Shown: positions 56,483-64,000 of the stretch, in pieces
Numbering within the stretch: position 1 is the stretch's first letter
Layout of the letters: every line of letters starts with the position of its first letter
Source of the DNA: Planctomycetaceae bacterium
Lineage (GTDB): Bacteria > Planctomycetota > Planctomycetia > Pirellulales > Pirellulaceae
Direction of reading: 5' to 3'
DNA length: 64,000 nt
NCBI GenBank assembly: GCA_024642205.1
Contig: JAHEBQ010000001.1
Span: 62,001 to 126,000 of the forward strand
Notes under the pieces: generated by a model
Told to the model about the DNA's origin: nothing
What the model saw: the letters and a program-made list of their open reading frames with translations, nothing else
Database searches by the model: none
Made by a program: the position numbers and the translations under genes

Positions 56483-57088
56483 TTACGTGCCACCGTCGCC
56501 GGAATCGACGATTTCCGACGGCTTCCATTTGTTGAGAAACGCCGCGAAAACACCTTCGTCGTATGACTCGCCTTCTTCCAGTTCGCCGGTGCCCTGCGAA
56601 TGGAGAAACGTGCCGTCGGATTCAAGCACAAAGTAATGGGGATACGCCGGAACCTCGGGGTAATTGTCCAGAAATTCCGCGTTCTTGTTCTCGTCGCTGT
56701 AATTGACTTTCATGATCAGAAAATTGCGATTGATCAACTCGGCAACTTTTTCGTTGGTCTGGACGAACTCGTCCAATCGTGGGCACCAGCCTCACCACTT
56801 GCCGCCGACTTCAATCAGGATTCGTTTTCCCGACTTGCTCGCAAGTGCGGTCGCCATTTCGAGATCTTTGACTGCGTCCCGCTCAGGGTCATAGTGATCG
56901 ACGACGAAAAACGAGGCCGCCGTTCCATTACCAGTCTCGATGTTTTCAGGTGTTTCCACGTCGACCGGTACGGCAGGTATTCTTACAGCCCTCGGCTCGC
57001 CGGGTTTTTTGGTTGACGATGGTTCCGAACATCCGGCAAACAGAAAACCTGCGCACACCACCATTATCCAGCCATTGGGTAGATTCAT
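56483..57088 (-). CDS. Thioredoxin-like lipoprotein, predicted selenoprotein with UGWC active site (TGA at 56792-56794)
   Basis: Read through one in-frame TGA, this is a 201-residue protein from ATG 57088 with GGAG upstream; an earlier ATG at 57136 is less likely. The N-terminus is a lipoprotein signal with lipobox FLFAGC. From about residue 70 a thioredoxin fold begins; the active site reads VGGKW-[TGA]-GWCPRL, where homologs have WCxWC, so the TGA at residue 99 replaces the first catalytic Cys. The fold continues in the same frame: NRNFLIMKVNYSD, cis-Pro in VPAYPHYFVLESDG, and a C-terminal helix. A hairpin fitting a bacterial SECIS follows. Probable periplasmic membrane-anchored thiol/disulfide or peroxide reductase. 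It lies upstream of the TPR/TIGR03067 gene on the same strand. Confidence 0.88.
56759..56794 (-). promoter_or_regulatory. Sec codon TGA and putative bacterial SECIS hairpin
   Basis: On the minus strand the TGA (56794-56792) is followed after 15 nt by TTGGACG, loop AGTT (56769-56766), and CGTCCAG: seven pairs, one of them G-U. The loop starts 22 nt after the TGA and has G as its second base, as the bacterial SECIS pattern requires. Folded by eye. Confidence 0.65.
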
Positions 57089-57402
57089 TACGTAGTCTCC
57101 AAGAGCGTTTCGGGCTTGCCTTTTCGATCGTCGCATCGGTCAATTATTGTAACGCGGTGACGTGGCTCGTATCAAGGATTCGGACAAGAGTTTCTGTTCG
57201 AGCTCAGGGAACCCGCCAGTTCGCAGGAGACGCGGAGGTCATGCCGAGGTTGGTGGGGCCGTCGCGTTTCCTCGCATGAAGGCAGAATCCGAACCGGAAC
57301 AGCCGGTAAGTCTGCAGGCCCGGCAGATTGTCATCCCGCACAGAAAAACATGTACAATTCAAGGTACTTTTGCCGGCAACCTCACGTTAACGGGAGTCCC
57401 AC
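57089..57402. other. Divergent intergenic region
   Basis: 314 bp between the start of the selenoprotein gene and the TTG start of the zinc-ribbon membrane protein gene. Both promoters are expected here; none was convincingly identified. GGGAG precedes the TTG. Confidence 0.4.
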
Positions 57403-58668
57403 TTGACGCTGTCAGTTTCCTGTCCGAATTGCGGAAAACACTTCCAAAACATCAAGCCTGAGATGGCGGGAAAAAAGGCCCGTTGTATCTGTGGAACCGT
57501 TGTGCGACTTGGAAAACGTGACTCACATCAACCTGCATCAAAGCGAACGCCCCGAATACTTGAACCGGACAACTTGCTCGATGTCGATTTGCTGGGCAAC
57601 GAAATGCTGGGTGATCAATTGTTGGGTGGTGACTTGCGACGTTCGGGTTCTTTACCGTCCGGACCCGGTCGGGCCAAACCCATGATTCGGAAACCAGGCC
57701 ATCAGAAACCGGCGGGACCCATCATGCCGCGTCCCAATCCGGCAAAATCGGAATCGAAACCTGCGAAAATCGATCGCATTCCAACCAGAAGTGAAACGAA
57801 ACCAGACCCGATCACCGGGCCTGGGCCGAATTCCAGACCTCACCGCACGCCGCCGGAAGTCCCTCTCACCGTTTCGGTTTCCAAATCCGCATCCAGGCAA
57901 AGGTCCAAGCGACCGCTATTCGAACAGTCTTACGGCGACTTGGACGAGATTCTGTCCGGGGCAGGAGACGCGTCACCCTTGGTCGCACGCCCAAGCCCGG
58001 TCGAAACAGGCGAACGCGAAGTGAGTTCACAAATCAGCAGCGTTTCGACTGGACCCGTATCAGTCACCCGAAAATCATCGACACCTGGATTTTTTGCCGC
58101 TCTCGGGTCTGCCACGCTCGCATTCTGGTTCGGGCTTCTTGTCGTCGGGGCGCGATTTGAGCCGGTGAATTGGTTGTTGCTGAGTGGATTTTCTTCTCAT
58201 CTACGGTCGGTGTTTTTCGCGACATTGGGTGTTTCCGAAATCCCGACTTCTTTTCGGATCATGTTTGTTGTGCTCGGCTGGTTGTTATGGGGTGTTGCCG
58301 TTGTGATGATCCTGACAGCTCTGACCCAATTCGTAAACGCGTTTGCCAAGTTGCTTACCGATCGACAACCGGCCAGCTGGTCGGATGGAATGGCTGGGGC
58401 ACTCGGGGTCAGCGCGATGTTTCTTCTGGTGGCTATCGTGTTCTGTCAAGCCTGGTTTGCGACGCGGGAGCATCAGGCTTTCAACGTCTACGAACAGCCA
58501 TTTGCGGCCCAGGGTGAACGATTGGAAAACATTACGCTGCTGAGGGAGAAGATTGACAGTCGTAATCGTTCATTTACGACAACCATGATGATCGGAGCCA
58601 CGGTGCCAGTGGCGATTTTTGCCCTGTCGATGTTGCGTTTGTTTACCAAGCCAGCGGATGAGCCATAG
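57403..58668 (+). CDS. Zinc-ribbon membrane protein of unknown function
   Basis: 421 residues from a TTG at 57403 that has GGGAG 6 nt upstream; no better start keeps the N-terminal zinc ribbon (SCPNCGKHFQNIKPEMAGKKARC-ICG, a CxxC...CxCG type, residues about 6-28). A long Pro/Lys/Arg-rich, low-complexity linker (about 50-220) follows, then four membrane helices (FFAALGSATLAFWFGLLVVGA, IMFVVLGWLLWGVAVVMILTAL, ALGVSAMFLLVAIVFCQAWF, and MIGATVPVAIFALSMLRLF). Such ribbon-linker-membrane proteins are frequent in planctomycetes. Function unknown. Confidence 0.8.
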   Translation: MTLSVSCPNCGKHFQNIKPEMAGKKARCICGTVVRLGKRDSHQPASKRTPRILEPDNLLDVDLLGNEMLGDQLLGGDLRRSGSLPSGPGRAKPMIRKPGHQKPAGPIMPRPNPAKSESKPAKIDRIPTRSETKPDPITGPGPNSRPHRTPPEVPLTVSVSKSASRQRSKRPLFEQSYGDLDEILSGAGDASPLVARPSPVETGEREVSSQISSVSTGPVSVTRKSSTPGFFAALGSATLAFWFGLLVVGARFEPVNWLLLSGFSSHLRSVFFATLGVSEIPTSFRIMFVVLGWLLWGVAVVMILTALTQFVNAFAKLLTDRQPASWSDGMAGALGVSAMFLLVAIVFCQAWFATREHQAFNVYEQPFAAQGERLENITLLREKIDSRNRSFTTTMMIGATVPVAIFALSMLRLFTKPADEP

Positions 58669-58742
58669 GCCGATTTATCCTCGGCGGAAATCAAGCAAAG
58701 CACCTCAACCCCGGGGCGATTGGGCACATGGTGGGCACACTG

Positions 58743-59327
58743 TTAACCAAACAGGTTAAAACGTCGCGATTCGACCTGATTCTGAAACTGGTCACGCAAG
58801 GCCTGGCTTTCATGGTTGCCCGTTGGCCCTTGATTTGGTCGAAGCCCCGGCGCCCGGACAATTTTTTCCAGTTCGCCATGGTCCAACCAGGCCAGCTGAC
58901 ACTGACTGCAGGTGTCGAGCACAATGTTGCCGGGACCGTAGTACGGGTGTGAATCCATCGTTTCCCAACACGTCGGGCAGTGGGCCGGAACGTCCAACTC
59001 ACTTGGGTTGATCGGTACAGGCTGATCATCGGGTCCCGTGTACTCACATCTCAAGGCATTTATCAGGAAACCAAGCGACTGGCTCGGGATGACAAAGCCT
59101 CGGCAGTTGCCGCAAAAACAGACTTGAATGTTTTCGTAAATCAACCCGACCTCCAGCCGCAGGTTGCACTTGGGACATTGAAAGTCGGTTTGTTTCCCCT
59201 GGGGCAAAATCGGCAGTTGCGAATCGCGAAATCCAGACTTGAATTGGAAGGTGTTACAGGCGGGGCAATGATGGTGGGCTTGCCCGTGGGCTTGAAGCAT
59301 TGGATTGTGACAGGATTTACAGTTCAT
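58743..59327 (-). CDS. Zinc-ribbon protein (zf-TFIIB type)
   Basis: 194 residues, no signal peptide. Several CxxC pairs: CKSCHNPM, CPACNTFQF, CPKCNLRLE, CFCGNCRG, CPTCWETM, and CSQCQLAWLDHGELEKI, the last matching the zf-TFIIB motif CxxCxGxWLDxGEL. Cytoplasmic metal-binding protein, possibly protein- or nucleic-acid-binding. It is convergent with the preceding zinc-ribbon membrane gene. Confidence 0.85.
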   Translation of the reverse strand: MNCKSCHNPMLQAHGQAHHHCPACNTFQFKSGFRDSQLPILPQGKQTDFQCPKCNLRLEVGLIYENIQVCFCGNCRGFVIPSQSLGFLINALRCEYTGPDDQPVPINPSELDVPAHCPTCWETMDSHPYYGPGNIVLDTCSQCQLAWLDHGELEKIVRAPGLRPNQGPTGNHESQALRDQFQNQVESRRFNLFG

Positions 59328-59630
59328 GGCTTGGCTCCATCACTGACGTTGGACCGCAGGTTTCTATTGCCAAAGTCTAGTTCGGATTTCGGACCCATGC
59401 CGGCGAAGGAAAAATCGCTACGATCGATACTGATGGTCCGATGCAGAGTCGCTCGGCTGGATTGACGCCGACCACCCCGACGACCACCAAACCCGCTGTT
59501 TGGCGCTGCTGGCATACAGCACATGTTCTGGTTGCAGCAGACGTGTTGCGGCGCGGTTCGCTTCACGAACGAGCAGGATTGCCGGGAACCCGAATACACG
59601 CACCGGGCGTGCCTGCCTTCGTTCTCCAGC
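59328..59630. other. 303-bp intergenic region
   Basis: Lies between two minus-strand genes. No gene, repeat or clear promoter seen; overlapping frames on both strands have no recognised product. Confidence 0.4.
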
Positions 59631-60566
59631 TCAACCCACCACACCATGAAAGTCTTTGATCACTTTCCAGGTTTCCTCCGGTGTTTCGGTGTACTGAAAC
59701 AAGTCAAGGTGGTCGTCGTCGATCACGCCTTCGTCGGCCAGGAACTGAAAGTCGATGATCCCATCCCAGTACTGCTTGCTGTAAAGAATGATGGGGATTT
59801 CCTGCATGCGGCCGGTTTGCCGCAACGTCAGCGTCGTGAACAATTCGTCGAGCGTACCAAATCCACCCGGAAAACAAATCAGCGCTTTGGCACGAAGCAG
59901 AAAATGCATTTTCCGGATCGCAAAATAGTTGAACTGAAAACACATGCCTGGCGTGATGTAGGGATTGGGAGTTTGTTCAAACGGCAGCGTGATGTTGAGT
60001 GCCATCGATTTGCCGCCCGCTTCGTAAGCTCCCCGGTTGGCGGCTTCCATGATGCCGGGCCCCCCCCCGGTTTTGACGATGAACTCGCCGTCCCGGAACT
60101 GCTTGTTGTAGTTTGTGACAAGTTTTGAAAACTCGCGACACTCTTCGTAGTAGCGCGACTTGTTCAGGACGCGCTGGGATCGAACCACTCGTCGCCTGGC
60201 CTGTGGGTTTTCCGGATCTGCTGTAAGGGCCGCCTCGGCTTCCGCTAACTGCTGCGAAGCTTCGTCCCGCGGAGCGACCTGGGTACCTCCGAATACTACA
60301 ATCGTTGATTTGATTCCCATCGCGTCGAGAAACATTTCCGGCTTCATCAGTTCTAGCTCCAGCCGCAGCGGACGCAAATCCTCTCCGCGAATGAAGTCGT
60401 GGTCCATGTAAGCGAGCCGGTAGCTGGGATGATCAATGATATCTTTCAATCGTTGCTCGAGTACTTCTTTGTCGCCCACAAAATCCCCCTCAGTTGATGT
60501 TCCGTCGGCAGCGTCCACCGTGAACTCGCCGGTGCGTATCTTCAAGGGAAACAACGAATCTGACAA
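59631..60566 (-). CDS. LOG-family protein (cytokinin riboside 5'-monophosphate phosphoribohydrolase-like, TIGR00730)
   Basis: 311 residues from a TTG at 60566 with AAGGA upstream; an in-frame stop just before it excludes longer forms. Core motifs: STIVVFGGTQVAPRD, TGGGPGIMEAANRGAYEAGG, and PGGFGTLDELFTTLTL (the PGGxGTxxE nucleotide-binding/catalytic motif). Family members release base from nucleoside monophosphates. An N-terminal extension of about 80 residues is present. A G9 run encodes the GGG-P stretch. UbiD-family gene lies 133 bp upstream on the same strand. Confidence 0.88.
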   Translation of the reverse strand: MSDSLFPLKIRTGEFTVDAADGTSTEGDFVGDKEVLEQRLKDIIDHPSYRLAYMDHDFIRGEDLRPLRLELELMKPEMFLDAMGIKSTIVVFGGTQVAPRDEASQQLAEAEAALTADPENPQARRRVVRSQRVLNKSRYYEECREFSKLVTNYNKQFRDGEFIVKTGGGPGIMEAANRGAYEAGGKSMALNITLPFEQTPNPYITPGMCFQFNYFAIRKMHFLLRAKALICFPGGFGTLDELFTTLTLRQTGRMQEIPIILYSKQYWDGIIDFQFLADEGVIDDDHLDLFQYTETPEETWKVIKDFHGVVG

Positions 60567-60699
60567 TCCCAGTTCCTTCGATCACCATTCCAGCACCGTT
60601 CAACGGGCCTGGCCGCCGTTTGTACGAGCGTTATCGCCGTGTCAGCGGGTGGTCCGGTAAAAGTCAAGCAGGAGTTCGCCCAGTCGAACAGCAGGCAGC

Positions 60700-62538
60700 C
60701 TAGAGGTACGTGGCTAACGTCCCACCTCGCGCCGCTCTGGCGTCCACCCGTCGAGTGGTTTCCGGATCTTCGATCAACGCAGGCGCGTGATGTGGCTTGA
60801 CCCTGGCGTCGATTACCAGACTTCCAGAACAGCCCCAATGCTTGTCAATCGTGGAAGAACCGACGCCTGCGATATCCGTCGCGGGATTGCTGCGAGTAAA
60901 AACTGTCCACAAGAAGTTGTTCAGTGTTCGCGAGGTGAATTTACTGTCGTCAACGATCAATACCAGTGGAAACTGATTGATCGAATGCCCGGATGAAAAC
61001 GAATCGCAAAAGCGATTGACGACAGAATCCGATCGTGCACCGGATGGGAAACTGGGAGCGGATATTGCCAGCACACCGGGCAGACATAGCTGGGGATCGC
61101 CGCACTGTTCCGGTAGCTGCAAATCGGACGGAACTTCAGTCGGAAGTTCTCGAATTGCGGGACCAGCCGCCGCGATCACAACTTTTGAACCTTGGTTGAT
61201 TCCCGAGCCGGAATAATCCAGCGTGTCCATCGTTGTCCGCGTCTGAAAATGCAGATCGCGCGTCCAATCCACGCGTTCCAGCATCCGAAAAAAGAACCGC
61301 TCAATGTCGTTGATATCGAGGCTCGGATCGCTGGCCTGATCGATGATCCACAAGTACTTCGCCAGCGACATCTGTCCTTGACCAAGTATCGCGTTGGCCT
61401 GGGTCAGCAATTCCTGTGGTTGCGTCGTCGGTTGGTATGGCACGTATCGTTCGCTGCCGATCGCCAGCAGCAATGGATGGACACCGGCAGCATCGACGGC
61501 GTTGACGGCTTTGATTCCCGGCAATACCGTGGGAATTACCGGACCGGTCAATTCGTGGATGAGTTCGCCGAACACCGTATCCTCCTGGGGTGGTCGACCG
61601 ACCACCGTGAAAGGCCAGATTGCTCCATCACGATGATATACTTTTTCGACGTTCAAAACGGGAAAGTCGTGAACCAGGCTGTAGTACCCCAGGTGATCGC
61701 CAAACGGGCCTTCGGGAAGTTGCCGATGCGGGTCGATCGTTCCGACGATACAAAAATCCGCGTCCGAATAAATCGAGGCTGCATTGACTTGCCGAACCAT
61801 TTTGATCCGATGCCCGGCCAGGGCTCCGGCAAACGTCAGTTCCGACATGCCTTCTGGCAGTGGCATTACGGCGGCAACCGTCATTGCAGGATTGCCGCCG
61901 ACAAACACATTGACGCGAAACGGTTTCCCGGATTCGATCGTCGCGCGATGGTGTACGCCGATGCCGCGATGAATCTGATAGTGCATCCCGACTTCGCGAT
62001 TCACCTGGTACTCATTGCCAGAAATCTGAACGCGGTACATTCCGAGGTTCGACTTGCGTAACCCCGGAGTGCGAACATCTTCCGTGTAGACTTGTGGAAG
62101 CGTGATGAAGGCGCCTCCATCGCCGGGCCAGGACTTTAACTGGGGCAGGGCAGTGAGGCTGGTCTCGTTTTGCATCACCTGTCCCGACCGAACCAATTGA
62201 GGTCGCATCTGGAGCGCGATGAAGGGCGCCCGCCAGTACTTGAGTGGGTGACGCATCGCATCTGAGGGATCGACCTTCAATTGAATCGCCCGTTGCACGT
62301 TTTTCAGCGTATCACGAAAAATGAATCTTGCCCGATCCAGTGTGCCAAACAGATTCGACGTCATCGGGAACTTGCAACCCGAAATGTTTTCGAAAAGCAG
62401 GGCCGGACCCCCGGAATGGTAAACGCGCCGGTGAATTTCCGCCGCTTCGAGGTTGGCATCGATCGCATCGCTGATGCGGATCAAGTGGCCATTGCGTTCA
62501 AGATCATGAACGCATTCGGATAAATTTCGATAGCCCAT
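60700..62538 (-). CDS. UbiD-family prenylated-FMN decarboxylase
   Basis: 612 residues. UbiD fold signatures: DLERNGHLIRISDAIDANLEAAEI, GGPALLFENISG, a prFMN/metal site region GMHYQIHRGIGVHH, PEGMSELTFAGALAG, and the conserved PEGPFGDHLGYYS with catalytic acid. Family members decarboxylate aromatic or alpha,beta-unsaturated acids and need prenylated FMN made by UbiX, not encoded here. A menaquinone/futalosine pathway (MqnP-like) or aromatic catabolism role is possible; the length (longer than classic UbiD, about 490) puts it in an environmental branch. Confidence 0.9.
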   Translation of the reverse strand: MGYRNLSECVHDLERNGHLIRISDAIDANLEAAEIHRRVYHSGGPALLFENISGCKFPMTSNLFGTLDRARFIFRDTLKNVQRAIQLKVDPSDAMRHPLKYWRAPFIALQMRPQLVRSGQVMQNETSLTALPQLKSWPGDGGAFITLPQVYTEDVRTPGLRKSNLGMYRVQISGNEYQVNREVGMHYQIHRGIGVHHRATIESGKPFRVNVFVGGNPAMTVAAVMPLPEGMSELTFAGALAGHRIKMVRQVNAASIYSDADFCIVGTIDPHRQLPEGPFGDHLGYYSLVHDFPVLNVEKVYHRDGAIWPFTVVGRPPQEDTVFGELIHELTGPVIPTVLPGIKAVNAVDAAGVHPLLLAIGSERYVPYQPTTQPQELLTQANAILGQGQMSLAKYLWIIDQASDPSLDINDIERFFFRMLERVDWTRDLHFQTRTTMDTLDYSGSGINQGSKVVIAAAGPAIRELPTEVPSDLQLPEQCGDPQLCLPGVLAISAPSFPSGARSDSVVNRFCDSFSSGHSINQFPLVLIVDDSKFTSRTLNNFLWTVFTRSNPATDIAGVGSSTIDKHWGCSGSLVIDARVKPHHAPALIEDPETTRRVDARAARGGTLATYL

Positions 62539-63578
62539 GAATTCTGTTTGTATTCGGCGTGCGACGCGTCAATTCGTGTCCAATGGTGTATTCAGGCTCC
62601 CGACTTTCCGGTGACGATGTTCCATACTGGGAACACGTTGACCTTGGATCGTTTTGTCCTTTTCATTGAAATCCGACGACCAAGAGGTGCAGCGAACTGG
62701 GTCTGCAAGCAATTCTTGTTTCAAAATCACGACCACCGACGCCTGCTCCACCTGGAAACCGATGTTTCCACGTCATCTTAACTCCAATTGCAAACCCGAG
62801 CAGCAGGGATGGCTCAAAACCGTCATGGACTCCAGCGGCGAATCGAGTTGCGGGAGACTTCAGAATCCCGGCAAAGCGGAAAGGAAAAGGTTCAAATCGA
62901 CCACGGGAAAGATTACTTCCAACGAGCCAACCAGGCGTTTGATGTTGGAATTCGAACGGAATCAATGGCCTGTGTCCTTGCGCTCCCATTTGTCCGAGAC
63001 GGCAATCCGTCCCGGTGAAACGCCGGATAAACTCGGTCTGGCGGAGCGATTTGCGCGGCGCTAATGCTGTCTTCGGCTTTGGCGACGGATTCCCGCGCAT
63101 TCTCGCAGGTTTTCTCTCCGATTGATCCGATCGACTGGTTGTACATTTCCGTGCAGCGGCCCTATGATTCGCTGACGGCACAACCTGATTCCAGGAACGG
63201 TCGACATTGCAACGCTCCGGCCGTCAGTTGATTCGAATTCAAACCTGGTTGGTGTAGTTTGAGATGAATTTTACCCAGGACTTCAAGAATTTTTCCCTTA
63301 AAGGTATCCACATGGATGAAAACGGCTGAAGCAAATACACCGCCTCCGGCGAACATCCTGCGGCTAACGGAGATCCGTGACGCCCTGAAAAAGCAACGAC
63401 GTCAATCGAGATTTTTCAAGCCACGATACAAACGGCAATTCCCCTTTTTTTCAAATTGAGTCATGAGTCGTGGTTCCACCACATCTTTTTCTCCATCGGA
63501 ATTCGTCACCTCAACTCGTCTTCGATCCATTTTGTTCTGGGTACCGACGGCGACAGAATTTTCTGCAACGGCTCCAAC
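62539..63578. other. 1.04-kb region without a confident gene
   Basis: Frames on both strands overlap across 62650-63180 (plus 62654-63064, minus 62663-63181), but none has a recognised domain, signal peptide or convincing start, so they are left out. It may contain a decayed gene. A short plus frame at 63316-63459 is listed separately. Confidence 0.4.
63316..63459 (+). CDS. Possible small basic protein (47 residues)
   Basis: ATG 63316 opens MKTAEANTPPPANILRLTEI and continues with a basic stretch (KKQRRQSRFFKPRYKRQ) to TGA at 63457. AAAGG lies about 12 nt upstream. No family recognised; it could be chance. Confidence 0.25.
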   Translation: MKTAEANTPPPANILRLTEIRDALKKQRRQSRFFKPRYKRQFPFFSN

Positions 63579-64000
63579 ATGAAAATCAACCACAACCGAT
63601 TCGCACGGCAACCGGTCATCACAGCCATGGGCTTGATATGTATCTTTGTTTTTACCGGTGCTGTTCAGGACCTGGCCCTGAAACCAGTTTTCAAGAATGC
63701 CGAAGCCAGCAATACTGAACGGATCGAGCAGCTTGAAAAACGGGTGACGATCCTGGAAAAAATTCTTTTTTCCACTGCCAAGCTTGACACCCAACGTGCG
63801 GAACGTTTGCTGGCTGATCGCCTGGCCCGCCTGAAGGACAGTCGCCGGCTATTTGCCAGTGGCCTGATCACCGAATTTGAACTTCAACAGGATCAAAGAC
63901 AAGTCGAAGAGGCACGACGCGAAATGGAACTTGCGACCACGGAATCGCGACAAAATCAATTGGTCAGTGAACTGGAGTTGATCGAGGCTGAGCGCAATCT
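63579..64000 (+). CDS. Exported coiled-coil protein, possibly RND/HlyD-adaptor-like (partial, runs off the edge)
   Basis: ATG 63579 opens a frame that stays open to the right edge (at least 140 residues). A membrane or signal segment (ITAMGLICIFVFTGAV) is followed by a long heptad region: TERIEQLEKRVTILEKIL, RAERLLADRLARLKDSRRL, FASGLITEFELQQDQRQVEEARREME. LFASGLITEFELQQ resembles the turn between helices in efflux adaptor hairpins. A minus frame over the first part is probably a shadow. The ribosome binding site is weak and the C-terminus is unseen, so function is open. Confidence 0.7.
   Translation, partial: MKINHNRFARQPVITAMGLICIFVFTGAVQDLALKPVFKNAEASNTERIEQLEKRVTILEKILFSTAKLDTQRAERLLADRLARLKDSRRLFASGLITEFELQQDQRQVEEARREMELATTESRQNQLVSELELIEAERN

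Noticed and set aside
56483..56776. Separate 97-residue gene starting MDEFVQ
   Set aside because: The thioredoxin fold begins before the TGA and the codons between TGA and this ATG encode GWCPRL; it is the C-terminal part of one protein.
62663..63181. 172-residue minus frame in the 62.5-63.6 kb gap
   Set aside because: Composition and lack of motifs point to a shadow or decayed sequence; the opposite strand is equally open.
63402..63794. Minus frame with SVAVGTQNKMDRRRVEV, faintly adaptor-like
   Set aside because: It overlaps the clearly coding coiled-coil frame on the plus strand; the resemblance is too short to support a gene.

Overview
The window reads as a chromosome segment of a planctomycete (Planctomycetota, Pirellulales-like). 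The basis is gene content: two loci pairing large PSCyt1/DUF1549/DUF1553 cytochrome-type proteins with Tat-exported DUF1501 proteins, several sulfatases, a TPR/TIGR03067 protein, a PEP-CTERM protein and many exported proteins. No ribosomal RNA, prophage, integrase or CRISPR array was seen. Taxonomy is inferred from families only.

Layout. 1-7.1 kb: a compact plus-strand run (TIM-barrel isomerase-like protein, PSCyt1 protein, DUF1501 protein, sulfatase) that looks like a catabolic operon. 7.2-13.7 kb: a phosphodiesterase/GDPD-like fusion, an EF-hand + iodothyronine-deiodinase-like protein whose catalytic residue is encoded by an in-frame TGA, a second sulfatase, and a nitrilase-family hydrolase. 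14-23 kb: rhomboid-like protein and MprF (overlapping), an amino-acid permease, a GYD protein, a broken AI-2E-type transporter, and Hsp20-Lon (overlapping). 23.5-27 kb: a PEP-CTERM protein with a truncated upstream duplicate, and a GMC oxidoreductase. 27-42 kb: a copper/silver-type metal-resistance region with a decayed RND pump, P1B ATPase, VIT-family transporter, TolC/CusC-like protein, Cys-rich exported protein, CusB-like and CusA-like pump proteins, and a tandem YHS-like protein. 42.2 kb: tRNA-Leu(CAG). 42.4-49.9 kb: esterase, rhodanese, and a second PSCyt1 / PQQ-propeller / DUF1501 set. 50.3-54.8 kb: CCA nucleotidyltransferase, then a four-gene membrane protein/winged-helix locus marked by three copies of one palindromic operator-like motif. 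55-64 kb: TPR/TIGR03067 protein, a thioredoxin-like lipoprotein whose first active-site Cys is also replaced by an in-frame TGA, zinc-ribbon proteins, LOG-family protein, UbiD-family decarboxylase, and the start of a coiled-coil exported protein.

Most notable: two independent genes carry TGA exactly where a catalytic Cys/Sec belongs (9865-9867, and 56792-56794 on the minus strand). Each is followed, 18 or 22 nt later, by a hairpin loop that fits the bacterial SECIS pattern. Ordinary annotation would split both into pairs of truncated ORFs. Second: a 23-bp palindrome, TTTACTyTG-N5-CArAGTAAA, occurs twice abutting upstream of the membrane protein/winged-helix operon and once upstream of a following pair of paralogous membrane proteins. 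This predicts an autoregulated local regulon of unknown function.

Limits: everything here comes from reading the sequence and knowledge of families. No database search, folding program or codon statistics was run; residue positions are approximate where stated.
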